Origin: Lota lota
Lineage: Eukaryota > Chordata > Actinopteri > Gadiformes > Lotidae
Direction of reading: 5' to 3'
NCBI GenBank assembly: GCA_026745465.1
Contig: JACYXH010000314.1
Location: 1,034,001-1,098,000 of the forward strand
Length of the DNA stretch: 64,000 nt
Below are positions 22,501 to 43,673 of the stretch, piece by piece. How positions within the stretch are numbered: position 1 is the first letter of the stretch; every line of letters begins with the position of its first letter. The position numbers and the translations under genes are program-made. Under the pieces are notes generated by a model. The model was not told the DNA's origin, searched no databases, and saw nothing but the letters and a program-made list of their open reading frames with translations.

Positions 22501-25211
22501 AGAGGAGCAGAATGAACAAGCCAGAGTTTCTTGATCTAACAAACGACATGAGGCTGGATGCATGCATTTGATTGGCTGTAGCATTCTGAATGCGGAGCAT
22601 TAAATGGCAATGGTGTAAGAGAGAGTAGCAGAAACCCACGAGAAGCTGCTGCTTTTGACCTTATAAGGAGCAGACATGTCCATTGGATGTTTTAGAGAGA
22701 ACTTATAAGAGCAAGCCTCCCTGACAAGGTTGAAGCTGGCCAGTTGTCAAGTATGAAGATGATTGGTAATAATAGGGAAATGGTACTTAATAGTAACAGA
22801 GTTATACAGTATATGGTCCCTTCGGGAGAAAAGAGTACCAAGAGAGGTCCAAACACGAATACATTAAAAAAAGAAAATTGCAACAGCAATATCTTTCCCA
22901 CAGGTTTAACTTTTGCTCTTTTTTCTGTGGCAGGCGAGCCCCCTATGACAGGCACTGCTACATTGCTGCTTCATGTGTTCGACCAGAACGACAATATGCC
23001 GAAGCTCTCAGTAAACCAAGTGGTGGTGTGTATTGGCGACGGCCCCACCAGGACCAACCTCACTGCCCTGGACCCGGACAATGAGCCCTTTGGAGGACCT
23101 TTTACATTTGAACTCCTGGGAAAGGTCAAGGGGAAATGGAGTGTGGATCCCTCATATGGTGAGAATTTGAAGAAAACAAGAGGGTCAAAGAAATAGAAGG
23201 AAATATATGACAAGGCACAATTACTGTCTTTCTCCATTTCCACAGGCTACAAAGTGAACCTGGTGAAGGAACCTATTGTGTATTCCGGCGTACATAGGGT
23301 TGAGCTCAAGATATCTGACAAACAAGGCGCCTTTGCCTTTAACAACCTCACTGTGACTGTATGCGACTGCACCGCCACACCGTACTGCAGGGGGAGCAGG
23401 GCCTCTGCTTCCACAGTTGGCTTTGGAGCAATCAGCATCTTATTTGCCCTACTTGTACTCCTGAGTAAGAAGCTGATTCACTTCCTTTGGTTTATGTTTT
23501 TTATATATCGTTTTTATCTTGCAGATTGGATTTTTTGGTTTTATTTTACTCATGAGAAAGCTTTACTGATCACTAATCTCGGATCCAAGAGCAACTCATT
23601 TGCGCGAGTAGATGGCACTTTCAGAAGGGGATTTTAATGAGTATTGCTAGAGCGGCCAATCTGCACGGTGTTGATTTGAAACCTTTACAGACAAGTTTCC
23701 ATTTAACATTGGTGTCGTTGTAGCTTGTCTTAAAAGTATACTGGTGCTGGCTGAGTTTGTATTCACTGTTGGCCAATCACACGCTTACAGATCCCCACCT
23801 CCAACAACATGATTGATCGAAACAAATATGAAGTGAAAGGCAGTGAAATGTCCCGTTGACCCAGACTTGAGCTGCTATCAGACTTTAGATTATCAATCAA
23901 GTTTCATTTGTGAGACTACTACCTAACTAACCTTTGGATGTTACAATCCAAACATCCAAAATATTCTATATGTCCCTCTAACAGTAACACTGATGTTGGC
24001 ATTCTTGATGACATGCAAGAAGGATTTCTCCTCTTTGAAGACAGATCTGACATATGAAGTTACACTTCTCTCATCCAACATTGAGAAACCAGGAACAGAT
24101 TGCAAGGTTATACAACAAAACCCATAAATGATGCAGTGTTATATCAAGAGGCCTATATGCAGCAAAAATCATCTAACATTTGTTTTTCCTTTGCCAAGAT
24201 ACCTGTCAAAACACCTACAATGTCCACACACAATTATGAGCAAAAACAGGAATCCCATTTGTGTGATTGGGTTGAATTAATGCAACATACACGCTCATTC
24301 AAGGTAGGTATCACCAAGTGTGAATCCCGATGTGATAATGCGAAAGTCTAGATCACATAGAATGTCTAATTTATTGCTTGTCTTGTATCTTGAAAGAGCG
24401 TGGAAGAAAGCTTCAATTACCAAGATTCCTGGGAGATTGTAAGTTATAACTTTCACAATGGCAGAAGAAATATTGCGAACCCACTATTAATATACTTTTA
24501 CTAGCTGAAGGCATCCCATTATAGCTGGAACTAAAGATATCTACATATTCTGTACGAACATTTGTTAGAAAAAAAAGTAACTAGATAGTATTTGAATGTC
24601 AAGTCCAACATCAATTTCATCATTCAGCTAACCAATTATAAGGAATATACAAAATGTGCTAGTCTGTTAAACAGTGCATGAAGGGGGGGGGGGGGGGGGG
24701 GGGGTTCTTGTGTGTGAAGTCCTTAAAGCAACAACTTGTCTCCAACAGAAAACTAACCAGAGCACACAGATGTACCAATACCAAGCAGGCACAGCCAAGT
24801 CAGGATTCATGTCAGATGCAGCCATCATGGAACTGCTTCATCAGGTTTGTCCTGTACACCGTTCTAACCAATCAGAAGCATCTTACAGCAACTCTAACCA
24901 GAATGCTATAATGAAAGGTTTGGCCTTCACTCTCCCCATAGAGACTGGCTTATGTCCAGGCCACAGAGGATGCTTTGGATGACTATAACCCACACTTGTA
25001 TGCTGATGAGGGGGGCAATGTAGGCCCACTCAATGAACTAGAAAATATCAGCATTTCGGAAGCCGTCTTCGAACATAGACAGCTTGATGACCTCGGCCCG
25101 AGTTTTAATGAACTAGCCTCAGTTTGTGAACCACCAAAAGCACAACTGGGAATGCGTTTTGCGTCAACAACCTCTGCAATCGCATTTACTCAGTTACCTG
25201 GTAAGGTTTAA
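17762..25211 (+). CDS. cdh26: Cadherin-26-like adhesion protein, complete, 16 coding exons, 818 aa
   Basis: Exons: 17762-17782, 18353-18475, 18814-18963, 19065-19206, 19291-19454, 20125-20256, 21057-21239, 21493-21812, 21932-22074, 22934-23158, 23246-23464, 23985-24106, 24199-24303, 24397-24438, 24749-24844, 24942-25211; all GT-AG and in frame. Residues 1-16 are a signal peptide; RRRR at 22-25 is a furin site leaving mature SWIIDSF, so the strand-swap Trp is at mature position 2. Calcium linkers follow: DINDNPP (about 122), DGNNHLP (232), DTNDPP (369) and DQNDNMP (476), then a Cys-bearing membrane-proximal domain (CDCTATPYC), a TM segment near 590-615 and a tail ending in a catenin-binding-like part (NPHLYADEGGNVGPLNELE). 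It should mediate calcium-dependent adhesion at the cell surface. Gene order next to lsm14b, taf4 and cdh4 supports CDH26. The pro-segment is only about 9 residues. Confidence 0.88.
18694..18778. repeat. (ATT ATC)n low-complexity tract in cdh26 intron 2
   Basis: ATTATC/ATTATT units directly precede the sequence leading to the exon 3 acceptor at 18812-18813. Confidence 0.7.
19459..19558. repeat. (TG)n then (GGGT)n starting inside the cdh26 exon 5 donor
   Basis: The exon ends at 19454 and the donor GTAAGT runs directly into about 38 TG units and then GGGT units. The simple repeat therefore begins at intron position +5. Confidence 0.95.
20446..20975. mobile_element. MITE-like element in cdh26 intron 6
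   Basis: The left end (GTCCTGTCCAAACCAGGCAT, then GATCCAATCACAAGTGG) is roughly the reverse complement of the right end (CCACTTGTGATCGGATCACC, then CCAGGTGTGAACAGGGCCAC), about 50 bp each side. A second internal copy of CCACTTGTGATTGGAT lies near 20560-20576. The pattern matches common fish non-autonomous DNA transposons. Exact ends are approximate. Confidence 0.65.
22075..22933 (+). other. cdh26 intron 9
   Basis: An intron of about 860 bp without a recognisable gene. An open frame runs into exon 10 from upstream, but the in-frame AG at 22932-22933 and the EC4 sequence place the exon start at 22934. Confidence 0.6.
23573..23815 (+). repeat. Dispersed repeat, copy 1 (cdh26 intron 11)
   Basis: About 240 bp starting TAATCTCGGATCCA and ending near CGCTTACAGATCC resembles 35298-35550 in a taf4 intron, in the same orientation, with shared blocks such as TTTCAGAAGG, CTTTACAGACA and CGCTTACAGATCC. 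No coding potential is seen and the family is not identified. Confidence 0.65.
24683..24704. repeat. Poly-G tract in cdh26 intron 14
   Basis: About 22 G located 45 nt before the exon 15 acceptor at 24747-24748. Confidence 0.85.
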
Positions 25212-26127
25212 TCTAAAAATGCAAGCTGCACTTACATTCTGTTCTAGATGCTCAGCTATGCTTTTGATTCAAGTTGGATAAATATTTTTAGGTCAAGCCA
25301 GAATGATGTACAGCTTATTCACACATGAGAAAATGTGAACATTGTTATGCCCTTATAAACTTTCCCAACTAAAACAAATGACCCGATTACTGTGGATGAC
25401 AATGAAACAACCTACCTTCGTTCCTAGTCCCTTTTACAAGACATTTTAAATCCCTTCTGTATGTAAAATGAATGATAATTGGTCTAATTTGGTCTCCGCA
25501 ACTATGATCAGCTAAAGAGAAGAGGACTGAAATGCATCCAAGCAATTTGTGGGATTGTTGAGTTCAGCCCATCTAGCTATTTGAGCCCTGCAAACTATTT
25601 GATTCCTCATGCAGCCATTCCCTTCCTGATTAAAAGCATTTACCTTGACAGTCAATTCTATCCCATTCATTGCAACCATTTCCACAGGTATCTGGCACTA
25701 TATAAATAAAAAACATGTTGTCATAGTCTGTCATTTAATAATGAACTGTTTCAGAACACATTTCCAACATTTAATTCTCAAAAAAGATGGAAACAAAAAT
25801 TAAATAAAAGTAGTGTTCAACTAGTGGGAAATTCCTTCTACACAAACAGACATGCTATATAAATAATTTACATAAATAAACTGCATGCCTTCAGGCCTGA
25901 TTTTTTATGTTCCAGTGTCAGAAACTTAATTACATTGCTGTAATTGAACTGGAGTCAAATGATTCTCCATTAAATACAAATTAGTCCCAAAAACCACATT
26001 GGGTTCAACAGAAAAACCAAGACAAAATACTCAAATGAAAACTGGATTATTTTCTCAATAATGTTAGAATATTTAACTACTCGTGGCCTATATACAAAAA
26101 GGTTTGCTTAAATAAATAAAAGAATAT
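25212..26127. other. Convergent 3' region between cdh26 and lsm14b
   Basis: AT-rich, presumably the 3' UTRs of both genes, which converge tail-to-tail with 916 bp between stop codons. A plus-strand AATAAA lies at 25705-25710 and suits cdh26. No canonical AATAAA for lsm14b (TTTATT on the plus strand) was found. Confidence 0.55.
25705..25710 (+). promoter_or_regulatory. Putative cdh26 polyadenylation signal
   Basis: AATAAA lies 494 nt downstream of the cdh26 stop. Use is inferred from position. Confidence 0.45.
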
Positions 26128-28135
26128 TCACACCCTTCCACTCCCCACTTTAGGCAGGGCTGGCTGGTCCGTGCCAGACTGGCCTCTGCGTCCGCGGTAC
26201 CCTCTGAACCCCCGGCCCCTCAGGAAACGCCCTGGAACGCCAAACGTCTCTATGTTCAGCTTCTTCTCCTCCGCCCAGGTGGTCCTTCTAAACAAATGGA
26301 GGAAATGTCATCATGGTTTCCTTTTCAATTTAGCAATTTGACATGTTCAAATTTTCATTGAATGGTTACCGGGGTTTGAGGTCTGAGGAGATGTTGTCGA
26401 AGAAGCACTTTGCCTTGTCGTAGCACTTCTCCACAGGTGAACTCTCAGTGCTCTGTTTCTCCTGGACCTCCACACCAGGTTCCACCTTCTCTTCCCCATC
26501 TGGAGGGACAATTACTTCAGCTGGTCTGAGCTCCATGGAAGATGCTGTGGTTTGGGTGATGTTTACATTGTACGCTGACCTGAAGCCTCCTTTACGATCT
26601 CATTTTTGTTGAACTGAGCATTTGCCGTTTCAAAGTCAAAATCTGACTCAAACTGCAAGGTGGAAGGCTTTGAGTTTTTCACAAGGAGCTGGCCTCTGCC
26701 TCTGTTCCTGGACCTGCGGCTGCCTACAGCATGAGAACCAGACTCAACAAAGATGCTAGTATTGAGGGAAAGAAAAGCACTGCATTGGATTCCATACCTT
26801 GTTTTCGTCTCAGCCTTTGATTTTCGTCATTGGCTTGTTCTTGAACCCTGGTGGCATTGTTTGGTGGCGCTACTTGACCTGGGAAAAATTGGCAAAGTGA
26901 AATGAAAGACCCCCATTTCACCAGGTACAAGCCATTCTAAATCGACCCACACATGCTGGGATGTTCCACCTGGGAGGTTGATGTACCCATCAGACATCTG
27001 AATGGACCCTCCCACGTGTGACATCATTATAGGCTAGATTTTGAAGTGGCTCATCAACATCACAGCAGGTGGTAAAATAGGGGCCCTTTAACCCAAGAAG
27101 CAAGTTTCCACTTCAGTTCATAGGAAGGATAAAAGCAAAAACATAAAAATCATGTCAGCTTACTGCTGGGGGCATTCCTCCTCTGTGGCTGGGGTACATC
27201 GCGGCCCGGGCGCTGGGAGGAACGAACAGGCTGTCTAGCCTGCTGCTGGTTTGCCGGCTGGGCCCTCTTCTGGGCTGTGCTGGCCATCGGAAGAGTCTGA
27301 ACAGCCTGCTCAACCATTGGGCCTCTTCTGGATGGGAGGCCCTGAAATCCTGGTGCTGGAAGACAGTGAATACACATAAAACCTAGTACACCAGCTCCTT
27401 TGGAAGTGTTCAAAAACAACCACAAAGGAGGGCTTTTGAAAGAGCCGCATTAGGGTGTTGATGCAAGTAGACGGGGATACCTAGTCCCAGGGCAGCTGCA
27501 TACTGCTGGCTGAGTAGAGAGCCAGCAGCCAGCTGGTTGTAGGAGGGCATCATGTCCCTGTATGGACTCCAGCGTGGGTGGTACGCACCAGACGAGCTGC
27601 TGACAGATGACTACAAGATACACATTTATACAATGAATTTTGGACTTCTAGACATTAGTTTGATGGCCATATTGGCAGTGTAAACATACTTGAACAATAG
27701 CAGGGTCAGGGGGCAAGCCATGGTGTTGCTTTGGCGGTTCAGACACGGTTATATCTTTGATGTCACTCCCCCGGAAGATTATGTATTCATAAACTTCATC
27801 TTTGGGAGGAATTGGTCTGTCTGTGTGACGCCCTTCAGTCCCATATGATTTGACTGTTGGAAATACAATAAGTAAGGTCATGCATAAAACAAAAACTTCA
27901 TGAAGAGGTCCATAACACAAGTTAATTAAAACATGAAGACTAAAAGGTGGCGTGGAAATAAATATAGAGTGGCCCAAAGCCCACGTGGACACACAAAACG
28001 CTGCTTACCCTTCGCTAAAGCCACTGTTGACTTGTCTGTGTCGACGGAGGACAAAATGCCCTCATAACGAATCTGGGCTTTGGATATTAAACTGATTTTA
28101 CTGCCAATGTAAGGCGTACCTCCTCCGGCACTCAT
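26128..28135 (-). CDS. lsm14b: LSM14 homologue B, RNA-granule protein, 8 coding exons
   Basis: Minus-strand exons: 28135-28009, 27853-27690, 27610-27481, 27355-27164, 26878-26798, 26723-26580, 26544-26370, 26287-26128 (TGA); joined this gives 390 aa. The LSm domain starts [20 protein letters not shown] and continues through [12 protein letters not shown] in exon 2; the FDF motif ([13 protein letters not shown]), FFD box (KCFFDNIS) and TFG box ([15 protein letters not shown]) follow in the usual order, ending in a short Arg/Gly tail. LSM14 proteins sit in P-bodies and mRNPs and repress translation with DDX6 and 4E-T. The step from 26580 to 26544 is anomalous: it needs a 35-nt intron or a frameshift. 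LSM14B is preferred to LSM14A because of position beside taf4 and cdh4. Confidence 0.9.
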
Positions 28136-29064
28136 GTTTGTACCTGGCGCAAACTATGATTAGTTCTTCTAAGCAATTGTCAATACGCAACAAATGGTCA
28201 CCGAAACACCACACTCCGAGGTTTGAATTCAAGGTGCGCAATTATGAGATTACGATCACCTGTGGTTTAAGTAAGAGCGCTTTGACACGCCCCCTTCTTC
28301 TGTCCTCCCTTTAGCCTGATCATGTGCGCACAGGAGCAAAGGGAGGTTACGCATTCATTATCATAAAAGGGAATGTATGATTGGATGGGTTTCTTCATGA
28401 CTGGAGACGCCGTTTCGCACTCTTTTGTTAAAGTGTCAAACAAGAGAGTTATGTTGCCGCATGTGATTGTTGGAATGCAGTAAATGCACCTATATTGCGT
28501 AGCCGTAGCCTACATACATTTGAATTAATTAGGCGCATATGGACATGCATATTTCAATAGTATTTGTTTTTATTGGGACACTTGGAATACAATTACATAC
28601 ATCTTGTTTTATTGAATAAACTGAAACACTGCCCAATAATCGACAGAATACGACATTATTTACTCTATAGCGCCCTCAAACGCATTTATACATTAAGGTT
28701 AGCAGCTAGACATTCCGAGCAAACGATGCAGCCATCTTGCCCAGGGCATCTCGGTTGATAAACTACACAATAATCGTGATAGGTCAGTTGCAAATACATG
28801 TTTTTTTTAAGCCATACATCTCCCAACAAAGACCATCAGCAAGGTATAATTTCGTGTCAACTGTTGTCTTCCGATACATCCGGCCCGGTGTTGTTTTGCA
28901 TGGTACATGTAATAGAATGACAGCTGAAGCCATTTGTACCGCCCTTTAAAATACGATAGGAACCAATCACCGCTCTTCCCGGCTTCTGTTAGGCGACGTT
29001 TAATTCACAGTGCGCATGCGCAAGTCCACGGTAACTACCCCACTTTTCACAAGCTCGTACGAGT
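28136..29064. promoter_or_regulatory. Shared lsm14b/taf4 head-to-head promoter region
   Basis: The two genes diverge with 929 bp between the lsm14b ATG and the first taf4 ATG. Sequence near 28,970-29,080 contains CpG-bearing elements typical of housekeeping promoters. The middle is AT-rich. Bidirectional activity is inferred from geometry only. Confidence 0.55.
29011..29022. promoter_or_regulatory. NRF1-type palindrome TGCGCATGCGCA
   Basis: A perfect 12-bp palindrome matching the NRF1 consensus (GCGCATGCGC), 43 bp upstream of the first taf4 ATG. NRF1 sites are typical of bidirectional housekeeping promoters; binding is inferred. Confidence 0.65.
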
Positions 29065-29070
29065 ATGAAG

Positions 29071-38523
<9,453 letters not shown>

Positions 38524-38535
38524 GCTGCTGCTGCC

Positions 38536-38667
<132 letters not shown>

Positions 38668-39553
38668 AGAGACCGACTGCCACCATAGCAGGTGGAAGAT
38701 CACCAATCGGTGAAAACTCGGCTACAGTTTTTTATTCAGAGCCTTTTTTCTAAGGACAAATTATCTAGTTACTTAGTTACTGTACACATACACACTGTAA
38801 TGGGCGATAGTGCACTTCGTTTCACGGTTGTGTTTATATGTAAAAAGTATTTTAAAGAAATTAATCTAGAGATTTTAGGGGTTTTATTAAACGCCCACTA
38901 CTTTTGTTATTAAACTTTTAAGTGGTTAAAACTCCAAACTGTGTAATCTACTGAGTTGCCTTTTAAGAAAATAATGAAGCCATACAGCGATCCCTAATCT
39001 TGACAACGGAAACAGCGGTTGTTGACACAATGTTTGTCTGCATCTCCACTACCTTGATTGGTGGATTGGGTATATGTAGTAAAGTCAAGCTTAAGTTATT
39101 TGTGTTCATTTATTTATTATTTTGGTTTCTTTCGTGACACGTCTGTTGTGTCCCTTAAATTAAAAATATCTCACAGTAGCATGTTTATATTTGCATTAGA
39201 GGGAGATATTTTTGTAATTTTACTACATTATGGTACTTTTAGATCTCTACTAAATCTCTTTTCTAAATCTCTACTGCTCTACCAAAACTTTATCTACCTG
39301 AAATAGAACATATTTTTTCTAGCAATCTATCAAAATGTATTCTTTGTCTATTGTCAATTTCACAAACTTGATTTATTTCTGTGCAAGTATTTTTTGTGCT
39401 ATTACCAGACAACCTTTAATATGTAGGCCCACTAATTGCTTATAGTTTCTTACAAATTGTAACCGTTAACGAAAACATAAAATGTTGTACTAATTTGAGA
39501 ACTCATGCATTAATAGTTAAAACAACTAGATTTCCCATGTATTGAAAGACTGA

Positions 39554-39559
39554 AATAAA
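39554..39559 (+). promoter_or_regulatory. Putative taf4 polyadenylation signal
   Basis: AATAAA lies about 1,030 nt after the taf4 stop, followed within 30 nt by T-rich sequence. It is the best-placed canonical signal I could find; use is inferred. Confidence 0.55.
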
Positions 39560-40731
39560 TGTGGATTTTACAATGATTTTGCAGTGGCATGCATGCTTCC
39601 CCATATTCCCCACTAGAGTGCAGCACCGCTTCAACATAATATCGGTCTGCTTGCGTTTGATAGTCAGTGTTTGGAGTTGAATTCCTTAAAGGTCCCTTCT
39701 AGCTTTTCGTATAGGTACGCTAGCTTGTTTAAACTAACAAGTAACACATATAGGCGCGTCCCTGTACACACTGAACAGGCGACTCAACGAGCAGCACACA
39801 CAACTCAAAAACAACACAAAAGCATATTGTCCATATTATACACACTTGACACCGTAACCATTCCATCGTATCCTCGGCATGGCCGGCGTACGTTGTGAAT
39901 TTAGTGTACATCTGTGTCGCAGGCCAACCTTTTACCTACTATCCCAGCTCATATACTGCCGTGGCAACAGCTGGCATGTCACACACCGACACCGCCCAAC
40001 AACACACAACTGCTGGGTAGGACTAATTAGGCCATTCTGCCTTTGGGATGGCAGCCTGATGTTAAACTGTTTGAAGCAGCTTTTATCTGCATTGGTAAAT
40101 GACCAAGGAACAATATCTGAACACTTATCAGCAGGGCTCAGCTGTTGGTTCTCCTCACAAAGCACACTTAGATTTCCACTGGGTCGCAATGTGTCGTCGC
40201 TGCGTTTTTATTCAAGTGAAAGACTGTCAGGCGAGACAACAAATAGACAACAAATAGTCAACAAGGGCCACACGTGTGGTTTCCACTGCTGTCACAAAAC
40301 TGCCTGCTACGTGAACGAAACCGAATGATAATAGTGTCCTTGCGTCACATACCATATCCAGCCTGTAGGTGGTACTAGACACACGCTGTAGTCACCACTC
40401 ATCATGATCATGGAGCTAGTTACGGTGAATGAGGGAAGCCATCGACTCAGTTTTGGGTTGGATTCAATATTTCCCTTGGTGATCCATCCTGTTTCTGCTC
40501 CTCAACACCACGGCTCGTTCAGAGGTAAGCCTACACAAGCCCCAACTTGAGAAGCAAAGGATGGTGTGGTTGCCATAGCGACATGTGACGTGGTGCACCT
40601 GAGGCTGGGGGTAAACACTCGGCCTGCCAAACAGTGAACAAAAACAACAGGCCGTTCCGAGACAACTGTTAAATTCTTTATCTTCAGATTTTTTTTCACC
40701 CTGTGTAGGGAAGTACAAAAGTGTACGTGCA

Positions 40732-40837
<106 letters not shown>

Positions 40838-41719
40838 CGTATTTGATTGGCTTGGTGTTGGTTTACATTTGCTTGATTTTTCTAAATTGGGATTTGATTA
40901 ACAAAACCACTTGGCACTTTTGTGATGAATGTGATCAAGTTGTAATTTCCTCCCTATTTATCCCTCTCAGAAGGTGATCTCCAATGACTCTCCAGTAGGC
41001 ATAGGCCAATTCAAGATAAGTAAAATAGTAGATTCTGCAAATGTTATTACGGTCACATGATTTCATCTTCTGGCTGAAAATGTATTCCTAGATGGAACCT
41101 GTGGCTTTAATCCTATCCAGAATCACGCTGGGGGACAAACACAATGTAAAAGTCAGTCCATTCATTTTATCTTCCTCCATGCCTCCTTGCATATTGTTGA
41201 TTAAGCGCTGAGCTTATGAATACAACTCTGCTTGCTGCAACACAAGAGCTGAATTTGAATGAACTGATATACAGCACACTTTGATTCACTCAGTGCGCTT
41301 TATCACCCATTAGGATGCACAAATTTAGTGGCCTATGACCGCTTTTATCCTCAATAAAACAGTATCCATTTCCAGTAACCCCCCGGATAATCACACACCG
41401 CACAAGAAGGATACAAAAAATAAAAGAAATAAAAGAATGAACACGCAGCAGCAACAATCCATTTGTTTTGCACCTCCTAAAGAGAAACACGACTCCATTT
41501 ACTGCGCTCTCCCGCCCTGCCCCTTCTTAACGCTGACTGGGGGTCTCCTCTGTCACGGGGCAACGCGCGGGCCAATGTGTGTTAGTCCTGCGGGTGCTAT
41601 AATAAGAGGGTTAGCTATAAGCGTCGCTAGCACGAGTTCACAGGCGCGACTGAACCCGGGGAGGTATTGACGCTGGGGTTAATAGCCTGTTGGCCTTTTT
41701 AATGGAACTGATTCAGGCC

Positions 41720-41755
41720 TAGGGACGGGGACGGGGACGGGGACGGGGACGGGGT
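41720..41755. repeat. (GGGGAC)n hexanucleotide repeat
   Basis: About six GGGGAC units; the G-rich strand has the G4-run spacing suited to a quadruplex. Confidence 0.9.
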
Positions 41756-41939
41756 GGAGCGGACGCAGAGTGACACCGCAGGGGGGGCAGGTCAGCCCAA
41801 ACAGGGAGAAAAGCTCGTTACCAGCCGGCCAGTCCCCAGGAAAACACAAACTACAATTTACAAAGTCACATCCCGAACGTGAGGTGAAACCGGCGGCGGA
41901 AATTAGCACATGATGTGAACGAACGCACACGCCTGCGCG

Positions 41940-41990
41940 CCCCCCGCCCCCCCCCCCCCACCCCCCCCCACCCCACACACACACACACAG
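41940..41990. repeat. C-rich tract and short (CA)n
   Basis: C-runs separated by single A or G are followed by about ten CA units. Confidence 0.85.
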
Positions 41991-42021
41991 AAAGGCCTAT
42001 ACATACAGCGTATACATATAT

Positions 42022-42049
42022 GTGTGTGTTTGCTTGTGTTTGTGTGTGT

Positions 42050-42147
<98 letters not shown>
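42022..42147. repeat. (TG)n microsatellite
   Basis: TG with early TTTG/TATG variants, then about 44 perfect units. Confidence 0.95.
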
Positions 42148-42517
42148 CAGACACATCAAAATTGACAGTAACATGAAATTGGACTTGACCGGAGACATAT
42201 TTCTTTTATTGCTGACTTTTAAATCTATAATTCCCATTTCCTCGCCTCAAAGAACCATTATCTTGAATATGGTTCAGCAACAAAACAAATAAATTATGCA
42301 TGAGGCAGTTTTATGAATCTCTTTGATAGACAAACACCATGAAATACCATTATATGCAAATTCCAAGCATCGAGGCATCAGGAAGGCATTTATGCTGGTT
42401 ACAGCCGGTTACAGCCGGTGTCCACGCATCACATGAAATGACATCATTACACATGCAACATTATGAACACCGGTCTGAACGTTGTGCTGTACGCAAATGA
42501 TTTATTTATACTAATTA

Positions 42518-42570
42518 CCCCCCCCCCCCCCCCCACCCCCCCCACCCCCCCCCCCCCCCCCCCACCCCCA
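42518..42570. repeat. C-rich tract, (C)n interrupted by A
   Basis: About 53 nt containing only C except for single A interruptions spaced 8-20 nt apart. Confidence 0.9.
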
Positions 42571-43566
42571 AACCCCCATCAATAGATCAATTATTCATGT
42601 TAATCGCCGGATTTCCTTCCCGAGGAGACGCTGCAGTGGTGGAATTGAAATTTGGCGCGAGCGGTGAGAAGCGTTTCACACCTTGCCAACGTGCCACCGC
42701 TATCTGCCGAAGGGGATTACGTCTCCTTGATTACTCCTTGATTACTTCTTGATTAGAGCAATGATTGAACAATAACGTTGCCTGTGTTACTGGCTGGACT
42801 GGGTAGACAACGTGCCAGTAAGCCCACAAAGTAGATAGCCGAGATAAAGAGATGGAGTGAATAGCAGCCAGCGGCTTGTAGTACATATCTACAGTAGGGT
42901 AGGGTCGATAGAAAAGGTTACCTAGATATCCAGGTTCTCTTACTTTTGACCCTGGGGGTCTCCAAAGGCCAAATCAATATTTTGTGTAGTGCCTGCAGAG
43001 GAACGCATCGAGTCATCGCTGATTGGCCGAGCGGGGAACGGGTGTAGGTTTTTTTTCGTTTTCGACAGCTGGACCATAGAATAAAATTAATGCATCCGGT
43101 GAAATCAAAACTCTACTTACAGTGGGTTGCGATACATCAATCAATCGCTTTTCAGCAGTGCATCAAAAAGATTCTGCATCTTGATCATGTAGTGCATTTT
43201 CAACAGAGCCTCGGTCACACGATTCCGTTTCTGGATTTGCACTGCGGTTCATGTAATTTGGGCTCGGAAACACTATACCGCCCCCTTGTGTACACGTTAA
43301 CGTGACGTGGAAGTTAAAAGGCAGGCAGCTCTGCAACGATCCAAAACGCGTGGATTTTCGCAAACGCAGAACTGTGAATTCAGCTTAAAGGGGCAGTGGA
43401 CCCAAAAGCTTTTTTGTTGTTGTTGGTGGTAACATGTCTTCTTAATCTTCAACGTAGTGATCTTTGCCATTTTATGTCTGAAATAAGACTGTCATTTAGC
43501 AAGGCCATAATTATAATATATACTGGAGGGGGACACATCCCCCCCCAATATTCAACTATGCTCAAA

Positions 43567-43593
43567 ATCCCCCCCCCCCCCCCCCCCCCCCCC
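43567..43593. repeat. Poly-C tract
   Basis: About 25 C, 14 bp before a perfect hairpin. Confidence 0.9.
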
Positions 43594-43606
43594 AATGTAT
43601 TGATGT

Positions 43607-43673
43607 AAAACATAGCACTTTACTCCTGTTTTCTGTACACTTTACAGAAAACAGGAGTAAAGTGCTATGTTTT
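43607..43673. repeat. Perfect inverted repeat: 31-bp arms, 5-nt loop
   Basis: The arm AAAACATAGCACTTTACTCC plus TGTTTTCTGTA is followed by CACTT and then its exact reverse complement. There are no mismatches over 31 bp. It could be a recent fold-back duplication, a hairpin RNA precursor, a short palindromic transposon end or a sequencing fold-back artefact. Confidence 0.9.

Noticed and set aside
39879-40328. 149-codon plus-strand frame after taf4
   Set aside because: No recognisable domain, no splice context and no codon bias I could see.
43607-43673. microRNA precursor
   Set aside because: The stem is perfect with a 5-nt loop and there are no flanking basal stem or mismatches typical of animal pri-miRNAs. 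Kept only as an unexplained hairpin.
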